Of a stretch of DNA of 38,262 nucleotides, positions 33,335-38,262 are shown one piece after another. This DNA is from a virus. Position 1 is the first letter of the stretch. Each line of letters opens with the position of its first letter. The DNA is taken from positions 1 through 38,262 of IMG/VR virus record IMGVR_UViG_3300003177_000062. The stretch is one strand, 5' to 3'. The notes beneath the pieces were generated by a model. That model was not told the DNA's origin, did not search any database, and saw only the letters and a list, made by a program, of their open reading frames with translations. The position numbers and the translations under genes are program-made.

Positions 33335-34021
33335 TTATTTAATTGCTAAGATACCTGTAAATGTGTATCTCTTCCAAAATATTTCTATTTTTCTAAAACC
33401 TGCATCTCTTAACATTTGTATATTTTCATCAAGTGTATATAGCTTCATTTGATGTCTTAAATCATATTCTTTATCAAGGATTTCTGTATCTGAAAAATGC
33501 TCTCTTTTATGGTCATAATACATAAATGATAATATATCTTGTAGCTTTGAACTTTCTGCTAACATCTTTTCGCAAAATATAAAACCTGCTCCATAGTTCA
33601 TTGAATTATAAACTTTTTGTACTGCTTTAAATCTTTTATGCTGTGGTATAAATTGCATTGTAAATACTGATGTTATCAAACTAGCATTTGTCATATTCTC
33701 AACATCAAATAAATCCATCTTTTTAAATAGTGCATTATTATTATTCTCTAATGCTTTTGTAAAATTTCCTTCTTTTTCTATACCTATCACATTTGCTGTT
33801 GTATGTTTTTTAGCTAAGTCATACACAAGCTTTCCACTACTGCACCCTACATCATAAACATTTGTGTTTGCTTCTACAAAATATTCAGATAGATTTTGAA
33901 TATCCTGCACCAACTCTCCATAACCTTTGATACTGTTTTCAATATGTGCATCAAAGTTTTTTATACTACTAAAGTCAAAGTTTTTTTCATTTCCCATTTT
34001 ATTCTCCTGTTTGTGTTCCAA
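33335..34021 (-). CDS. CmoA-like class I methyltransferase / carboxy-SAM synthase homologue
   Basis: 228 residues. Aligns by eye with E. coli CmoA over nearly its length: VYDVGCSSGKL (55-65) as motif I, SVFTMQFIPQHKRF (118-131), FIFCEKM (147-153), MYYDHKREHFSDTEI (167-181), and FTGILAIK at the end. CmoA makes carboxy-SAM from SAM and prephenate for tRNA wobble modification by CmoB. The CmoA Arg199 reported to hold the carboxylate appears to be Glu185 in a gap-free alignment, with Arg189 nearby, so the cofactor made here is uncertain. No CmoB in the window. Confidence 0.7.
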   Translation of the reverse strand: MEHKQENKMGNEKNFDFSSIKNFDAHIENSIKGYGELVQDIQNLSEYFVEANTNVYDVGCSSGKLVYDLAKKHTTANVIGIEKEGNFTKALENNNNALFKKMDLFDVENMTNASLITSVFTMQFIPQHKRFKAVQKVYNSMNYGAGFIFCEKMLAESSKLQDILSFMYYDHKREHFSDTEILDKEYDLRHQMKLYTLDENIQMLRDAGFRKIEIFWKRYTFTGILAIK

Positions 34022-34402
34022 GCATTTCCAAAAATGATACTCTTGTGTATATGCTTCTTATGCCTAATTTTTTAAATTCGCTTTGTGTAGTAAAATTACT
34101 TTCAATAGCGATAAAATCATTTACTTCATAATCCCCACTCATTAAAAGTCTTTCTACATATTCTCTTTTAAAATCGTGTACTTTTTTAAATCTGTTTTTA
34201 TAAGACTTGAATACTGCTACATCTATTTTTAGTCCTAAGTCCTTTTCAATCTTTGCAAGTGTTTCTTCTTGGTAATTGTCTGTTCTTGCTGTTACCAAAT
34301 GGATTTCAAAACCACTCTGAATTGCACTTGCTAACTCTTTACTATAAATATCCCCTTGTACATTATATGTAAATGTTCTAAAGTTATTACTTTCTTTCTC
34401 AT
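33999..34402 (-). CDS. Degenerate HAD-like protein, probable 1-base frameshift
   Basis: The upstream ATG at 34400-34402 (GGAG seven bases before) reads MRKKVIT and loses frame at ACTTTAG near 34378-34383; one more T joins RTFTYNVQGDIYSKELASAI and the rest. Segment LVTART (near 43-48) and FIAIESN resemble HAD motifs II and IV, but motif I would be NVQG instead of DxDG and motif IV lacks its Asp pair. So a HAD fold without phosphatase residues is likely. Overlaps the CmoA-like gene. Confidence 0.5.
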
Positions 34403-34406
34403 CTCT

Positions 34407-34838
34407 TTACTCCACTTCTGTTTTAATTTCTTCAATCATTTCTGACAACTGACTTGATATATTCCCATCTTTTTCATTTACCAATTTATATAACTTTTCA
34501 ATAATTTCACATTTTGTTTCCTCATATTCATCATCTGACAAAAATAGTTCTTCTAAAACTTCCTCTTTTAATTCAGGCACAGTTGCTTCAAATCCAAACC
34601 AAGCCATATCATTTGCACTCATTGGCTCTGCTCCAAAGTCTTTCATTAACTCTATTATTTCATCGTGATATTCTCTTGCAAAAGGCTCTGTATCTGAATA
34701 ATAAATTAACTCTCCAATACAACCATTTACACAAGCATAATTTTCTGCATTGTCAAACCATTCTGTCGCTTCTTCTTTTGAGTATCCTGTTAGTTCTCCA
34801 ACAACTATATCTTTTACTGCTTCTCTTAAATTTGCCAT
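34407..34838 (-). CDS. Hypothetical acidic protein, first gene of promoter-D unit
   Basis: 143 residues, very acidic and helical; RBS AAGGAA/AAGAAG before the ATG. Starts about 24 bases after the predicted transcription start of promoter D. It could be a DNA mimic, but this is only from charge. No family recognised. Confidence 0.65.
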   Translation of the reverse strand: MANLREAVKDIVVGELTGYSKEEATEWFDNAENYACVNGCIGELIYYSDTEPFAREYHDEIIELMKDFGAEPMSANDMAWFGFEATVPELKEEVLEELFLSDDEYEETKCEIIEKLYKLVNEKDGNISSQLSEMIEEIKTEVE

Positions 34839-34860
34839 CTTCTTTCCTTTTTATCTTTTG

Positions 34861-34930
34861 ATACCCTAATTATACCAAGTTTTCGTTAAAATGTCAAGTG
34901 TTTTGAGTTGTTTTCACAAGTTTTTGTTAA
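34861..34930 (-). promoter_or_regulatory. Consensus sigma70 promoter D with two operator-like repeats
   Basis: TTGACA at 34892-34897, 17-base spacer, TATAAT at 34869-34874. Operators at 34917-34930 (exact) and 34876-34889 (one mismatch, TTAACGAAAACTTG on the minus strand), 41 bp apart. It drives the modification-like island and terminase genes. Confidence 0.9.
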
Positions 34931-34934
34931 TTTA

Positions 34935-35121
34935 TTAATATCCTGTTCCAATATCATCTATATCTGCTTCTCCATCTTTTAACTCTTCAAATAGTTCTCT
35001 TGATGGAAGCTTATCTACTGTTACATACTGTGGACATCTTGCTTCTAGTTCTCTTATTGCTTCTTCTCTCCTCTTTGCTTTTTACATTGCTTATTGCTTT
35101 TATTATGTGTTCGTTCAACAT
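34935..35121 (-). CDS. Small hypothetical protein, probable 1-base frameshift
   Basis: From ATG 35119-35121 the frame gives MLNEHIIKAISNVKSKEERR and then should switch near 35064 to AIRELEARCPQYVTVDKLPS and end TGY at the TAA at 34935-34937. Removing one A in an AGAAGAAG stretch restores a 62-residue protein. It overlaps the 35054-35218 gene and ends just before promoter D. No family recognised. Confidence 0.5.
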
Positions 35122-35218
35122 ATCTTTCTACCTTTGTTTTTCTGCTGTCATATACAAAACCAAGTATTGTACACTCAACATATTTATCTAATGATTTACT
35201 TACTATTTTTAATGCCAT
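35054..35218 (-). CDS. Small basic hypothetical protein
   Basis: 54 residues, ATG at 35216-35218 with GGAG nine bases upstream; stop at 35054-35056. C-terminus is strongly basic (KSNKQCKKQRGEKKQ). Possibly nucleic-acid binding. No family recognised. Confidence 0.55.
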   Translation of the reverse strand: MALKIVSKSLDKYVECTILGFVYDSRKTKVERYVERTHNKSNKQCKKQRGEKKQ

Positions 35219-35271
35219 TTTGCACTACTCCAAAACTAATAATTATTCACTTTAGAGTGGTGCAAGTATTG

Positions 35272-35715
35272 CTACTTGCTACCTGTGCTTCCAAACCCAC
35301 CTGCTCTATTTGCACTTCTTCTAAATTTATCATCTAGTAATTCCATTCCATAATGTTTGTGAAAAATAAGCTGTCCTACTCTATCTCCCTTTTTTATATG
35401 AAATGTACCTGCTTCAAAGTTTGAGTTATACACAATCTGTTTTATTTCATCTTTGTAGCCTATATCAATTATTCCTACACCATTTGGTAAAACTAATCCT
35501 TTTGCACCATAACTACTTCTAAGATATAATCCAACATAAAAACCTTGCTTTGCTAAACTACTTACATTTTTTACATTTAGTGATATTCCAAGTGGAACTA
35601 ACTTTGTTTGTCCTGCATATATTGTTACATCTTCATTTGCATATACATCATATCCTGCACATTCATTTGTTTGTGCTTGTGGAAGTGTTGCACCATTTGT
35701 TATTTTTTTAAACAT
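35272..35715 (-). CDS. dut: dUTP diphosphatase (dUTPase)
   Basis: 147 residues with all five dUTPase motifs: AGYDVYA (20-26), RSSYGAKGLVLPNG (66-79), GIIDIGYKDEIK (81-92), GDRVGQLIF (110-118) and RAGGFGSTGS (137-146). D84 is the catalytic-water Asp. It converts dUTP to dUMP, keeping uracil out of phage DNA and feeding dTMP synthesis. Overlaps the upstream gene's end by eight bases. Confidence 0.9.
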   Translation of the reverse strand: MFKKITNGATLPQAQTNECAGYDVYANEDVTIYAGQTKLVPLGISLNVKNVSSLAKQGFYVGLYLRSSYGAKGLVLPNGVGIIDIGYKDEIKQIVYNSNFEAGTFHIKKGDRVGQLIFHKHYGMELLDDKFRRSANRAGGFGSTGSK

Positions 35716-35989
35716 CTTTTTTTACCTCTTCCATTATTGTTTTGTAATGTTCAAAACTAATAAATCCACTACTTTCATTTACCCCACCTGCTACTTTATT
35801 AACTGCATATTTAATTCTTTTGTTTTTCTCTATATGATTATCAATCTTAGCTGATAAATTTACAATTATATTTACAAGATTACTTTTACCCATTCTTTTT
35901 AGCTTTTTTCTTGCATCTTTTACTATTGCTTCTTTATCATTCTCTGATAAATTTTCAGTATCTATTGCTTCCTCTTTAACTTTTTCCAT
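35708..35989 (-). CDS. Hypothetical helical basic protein
   Basis: 93 residues, helical, KDARKKLKRMGKSNLVNIIV (about 24-43). Overlaps both neighbours. No family recognised; possible DNA-associated role from charge. Confidence 0.6.
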   Translation of the reverse strand: MEKVKEEAIDTENLSENDKEAIVKDARKKLKRMGKSNLVNIIVNLSAKIDNHIEKNKRIKYAVNKVAGGVNESSGFISFEHYKTIMEEVKKDV

Positions 35990-36188
35990 CTTCTATCTCC
36001 AATACTTTTTTTATGATTAAATCTTCATCTAGCTTAACTTCAAAACTTATTCCTATTGGCTCTCCGTTTCTTGTTTCAACTTTGTGTGTATCTAGTATAT
36101 AGCAAATTGCATCTTCCCAACCTGCTTTATACTCATTACTTCTATCATCATCTTTTGATAAAAATAGTTCTCTTATATCTACTGCCAT
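35976..36188 (-). CDS. Small hypothetical protein
   Basis: 70 residues, mixed alpha/beta, acidic. Start touches the SSB-like stop by one base. No family recognised. Confidence 0.6.
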   Translation of the reverse strand: MAVDIRELFLSKDDDRSNEYKAGWEDAICYILDTHKVETRNGEPIGISFEVKLDEDLIIKKVLEIEDGKS

Positions 36189-36676
36189 TAAAAAGGTATT
36201 TCATCTTCATTAATATCTATTGCAGGTGCTTCTTGTGGCAATTCTCCCTGTTGTGGCTGATACTGTTGCTGTGGCTGATTTTCATATACTACTTGTGGTG
36301 CAGGTCTTTCGTATGTGTTTGTTAATTTTGAAGGCTCATATTTTTTAATCTCAAATATTTTACCACCATTTTGAGTTGCTTTAGCTTTAAATGTAGCAAT
36401 TACATATCTATCAGGTATGATATTTGTATCAACAACATTTGGCAACTTTAGTGCCTTTGTTAGCATCTTTATTTTCCACATTGCATTATTTGTTATTACA
36501 AATTCATCTATCGCCCAATGTCCTACTTTGTCTTGAAAATGTACCTTAAATGATGGATTACCATTTTTAGTTGTATGCTCTGTAACTTTTACTGCTTTTA
36601 GGATTATTGCACCTTCTCGCTTTATATACACTCTCTCTGTTTCTTCTACACTTACACCTGTTGTATCCACTATCAT
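36188..36676 (-). CDS. SSB-like protein (DUF669-type) with acidic tip
   Basis: 162 residues. A beta-rich core (about 20-115) with NGNPSFKVHFQDKVGHWAID and MWKIKMLTKALKL resembles DUF669 phage ssDNA-binding proteins; a Gln/Pro-rich linker (about 128-150) follows and the last six residues are EDEIPF, almost the bacterial SSB tip that binds partner proteins. Probably coats ssDNA for the annealing protein. Confidence 0.7.
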   Translation of the reverse strand: MIVDTTGVSVEETERVYIKREGAIILKAVKVTEHTTKNGNPSFKVHFQDKVGHWAIDEFVITNNAMWKIKMLTKALKLPNVVDTNIIPDRYVIATFKAKATQNGGKIFEIKKYEPSKLTNTYERPAPQVVYENQPQQQYQPQQGELPQEAPAIDINEDEIPF

Positions 36677-37167
36677 CTTGTAACCCTTATACCTGCTGAT
36701 TTTTCTTCTGTAACTTCACTAGCAATACTTCTAGTTTTTACACCTTTTTCTTCCAACATTTTTACTAAATCATCTTTGCTCAAATCTCCTAATGATACAT
36801 ACTTTCGTTTTACCATTATCTGTTTATCTGATACTGTTTTGATTACTTTTTTAGCTTCTTGAAATGTGATAGATTTAAGTGTTGCACCTTCCAACTTCTT
36901 AATACCTTTTTCTCCCATATACTGTGTAGTATATTCTCTCAATCTAATTTCGCCTTGCTTAAACTTTTTAAGTTCCAAATCAACTGCTCTTTTTAAATCT
37001 TTACCTGCTTCTATGTTTGAAGCTAATGTATTATCAACTTTTGCAAAAACATCTGCTTCATTATCTGATGCTTCAATTATTGCTACAAATCCATCATAAT
37101 CTGCTTCAATTACTTGTCCTGCTAAACTACCTTTTGTAATTTTTGGAACTACTAAATCTTTACTCAT
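36673..37167 (-). CDS. Siphovirus Gp157-like protein
   Basis: 164 residues, helical, with RLREYTTQYMGEKGIKKLEG (about 76-95) resembling the Gp157 pattern (a helix, then M-x-x-x-G-I-K-K-x-E). Often next to SSB and annealing proteins. Exact role unknown. Confidence 0.5.
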   Translation of the reverse strand: MSKDLVVPKITKGSLAGQVIEADYDGFVAIIEASDNEADVFAKVDNTLASNIEAGKDLKRAVDLELKKFKQGEIRLREYTTQYMGEKGIKKLEGATLKSITFQEAKKVIKTVSDKQIMVKRKYVSLGDLSKDDLVKMLEEKGVKTRSIASEVTEEKSAGIRVTR

Positions 37168-37461
37168 CTAAATCTCCTTATATTTTATTTGATATTTTTT
37201 ATCATCTTCTAATATGTTTCCTAAACCATTGATAACACCTTCTTTATCGCCTGTAATTGCTATTGTGCTTTTTTCATCTTCTTCCATTGTTTCTTGCATT
37301 TTAGCAAATGCCATTAGCTTATCTAGCTTATCTCCAACTTTTCTGCTTGTATATACAGCATTTAAACTTACCTTGTGAAACTCTGATACATCTTTGGCTT
37401 TAAAATTATACTTACCCCTGCTATCTTTTATAGATAATAGCTTTCTTACATTTTCATTCAT
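37168..37461 (-). CDS. Hypothetical protein, possible DNA-binding
   Basis: 97 residues, N-terminal FKAKDVSEFHKVSLNAVYTS is HTH-like (about 20-39). C-terminus acidic. One of the candidates for an operator-binding regulator. No family recognised. Confidence 0.5.
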   Translation of the reverse strand: MNENVRKLLSIKDSRGKYNFKAKDVSEFHKVSLNAVYTSRKVGDKLDKLMAFAKMQETMEEDEKSTIAITGDKEGVINGLGNILEDDKKYQIKYKEI

Positions 37462-37516
37462 CTATTCTTTCTCCTTTTTGAATTTTACACCATTATACCT
37501 TTTATTTCTCAATAAA

Positions 37517-37999
37517 TCAACTGTTTTGATGTATAACTCCACCTTCATCTATATATTTCTCATTATAAAACTTCGCTGTTTCTTCAAAAAACTCTATCAA
37601 ATCATCTATTAATAATTTATGGTGTTTTACAAAATCACTCTTTGTAACACTATGATACGACTTACCACCCCAACTATGCACAAATCCCATTAATGGAACT
37701 TGCATATAATCATTTCTTGCAGGTGTTCTTCCGTGAATATGATGGCAATGTATATTATTTGCTCCTGTACCTCTATCTGCACATAATCCTGTAACTATAC
37801 ATTTTTGAGTACCTAACCATTTTGAATATTTATCATCTATGATGTCATTCTTTTTTACTTTAGGTTTTTTATTGCTACCTTTTCTGTTCCAATCATAGTT
37901 CTTTTTTCCAAAACTTCCTTTTGATGGCTTCTTCCCAAATGTACTTTCTTTTTTCTTTTTTGGTTTTCCAAGTTGCTGTTCCTTACTGTACCCTAGCAT
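37517..37999 (-). CDS. HNH/DUF968-like nuclease
   Basis: 160 residues from the ATG at 37997-37999 (GTG at 38005 is possible). N-terminal 55 residues are very basic. KCIVTG, NNIHCHHIHGR (His-His pair), ARNDYMQVPLMGFVHSW and a later His form an HNH-type metal site of the DUF968/recombination-nuclease sort. Likely a structure- or nick-specific nuclease in recombination. Confidence 0.65.
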   Translation of the reverse strand: MLGYSKEQQLGKPKKKKESTFGKKPSKGSFGKKNYDWNRKGSNKKPKVKKNDIIDDKYSKWLGTQKCIVTGLCADRGTGANNIHCHHIHGRTPARNDYMQVPLMGFVHSWGGKSYHSVTKSDFVKHHKLLIDDLIEFFEETAKFYNEKYIDEGGVIHQNS

Positions 38000-38262
38000 T
38001 TGCACTCTCTTTATACATTTTTATTGCATATCTCTTTTTCCCACTATGTTTTTCATTTTGCTTTATAGAATTATATGTATCTTGCAAACAACTTCTTAGT
38101 TCATCTGCTCTTGCTTTCCATTCAATAGCATTTGTTTTGTACATATCTTTTTTTCTAGTTAGTTCTGTGTTTCTATTTTTCAATGTTTTATTTGAAGCAT
38201 CTAATGCCTGTATCATATTCTCTTGCTCTGCTATTATTATTTTTCTCCTGTCTTTTTTTTCT
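37983..38262 (-). CDS. Origin-spanning coiled-coil protein (main part)
   Basis: Continues from 1-64 on the circular map. In this copy an internal ATG at 38214-38216 starts a frame of 77 residues, but the real start is the ATG at 62-64 of the left repeat. The right copy lacks that ATG because of the 36-base gap. Sequence is helical and rich in Lys, Asn, Arg (ALDASNKTLKNRNTELTRKK). Confidence 0.65.
   Translation of the reverse strand, partial: EKKDRRKIIIAEQENMIQALDASNKTLKNRNTELTRKKDMYKTNAIEWKARADELRSCLQDTYNSIKQNEKHSGKKRYAIKMYKESANARVQ
38209..38262. repeat. Right copy of terminal repeat, 36 bases shorter
   Basis: Equals bases 1-30 joined to 67-90. The missing 36 bases contain the start codon of the origin-spanning gene. 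See the left copy. Confidence 0.85.

Noticed and set aside
33999-34298. TTG start at 34298 for the HAD-like gene
   Set aside because: Good coding sequence and an ATG with GGAG lie upstream; one missing base explains the gap.

Overview
The window looks like one essentially complete genome of a contractile-tailed (myovirus-type) phage of about 38.2 kb. The last 54 bases (38209-38262) repeat the first 90 bases apart from a 36-base gap, and one gene reads across the join, so the map closes into a circle (circular permutation or short terminal redundancy). DNA is strongly AT-rich. Every gene I can support is on the minus strand. A two-component spanin pair (inner-membrane coiled coil plus lipoprotein with a lipobox) points to a Gram-negative host. 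The low GC, the Mu-type baseplate with a DUF1353 protein and the CmoA-like enzyme are compatible with a Campylobacterota (Arcobacter/Campylobacter-like) host, but that is inference. I see no integrase, transposase, repressor, DNA polymerase, helicase or primase. Recombination functions are present: a RecE-like exonuclease, a Rad52/Sak-like annealing protein, an SSB-like protein and HNH nucleases.

Layout in the direction of transcription (right to left). Four near-identical consensus promoters (TTGACA, 17 bp, TATAAT), three with two copies and one with a single copy of a 14-bp element TTAACAAAAACTTG, start four units. Unit C (from 8042) carries the RecE-like exonuclease, a damaged HNH-AP2 gene and small zinc-finger/unknown genes. 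Unit B (from 3797) carries a Lar-like restriction-alleviation gene, an HTH gene and unknowns. Unit A (from 1590) carries the annealing protein, crosses the origin, and continues with an HNH nuclease, Gp157-like and SSB-like proteins and dUTPase. Unit D (from 34869) carries a modification-like island (degenerate HAD, CmoA-like synthase/methyltransferase, ParB, ParB-ParB-methyltransferase fusion) running straight into terS and terL.

The late region (30409 down to 8220) runs terL, a Cys/His/Asp protein, two small genes, an FtsK-gamma protein, portal, MuF-like protein, scaffold, major capsid, head completion genes, sheath, tube, G/GT chaperones with a programmed -1 frameshift, tape measure, DNA-circulation-like protein, Mu-type hub, spike, gp46, baseplate J, gpI, fibre, holins, spanins and amidase endolysin. 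A fifth, weaker promoter with a related spacer lies at 28567-28595. A dense cluster of TACACAT heptamers sits between terS and terL, with more copies plus a 12-bp palindrome at the end of the lysis cassette.

At least ten genes are broken. Most breaks are single-base indels, often in or next to homopolymers (capsid, scaffold, MuF, spike, baseplate J, neck gene, HAD). Three more genes, and one copy of the terminal repeat, have apparent deletions of roughly 35-60 bases (endolysin, HNH-AP2, baseplate J, end gene). Because essential structural genes are hit repeatedly with otherwise strong coding conservation, unpolished long-read consensus error is the simplest reading; the longer deletions could be real variants. 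The most interesting biology is the CmoA-like/ParB-methyltransferase island, the FtsK-gamma protein outside any motor, and the shared promoter/operator system.
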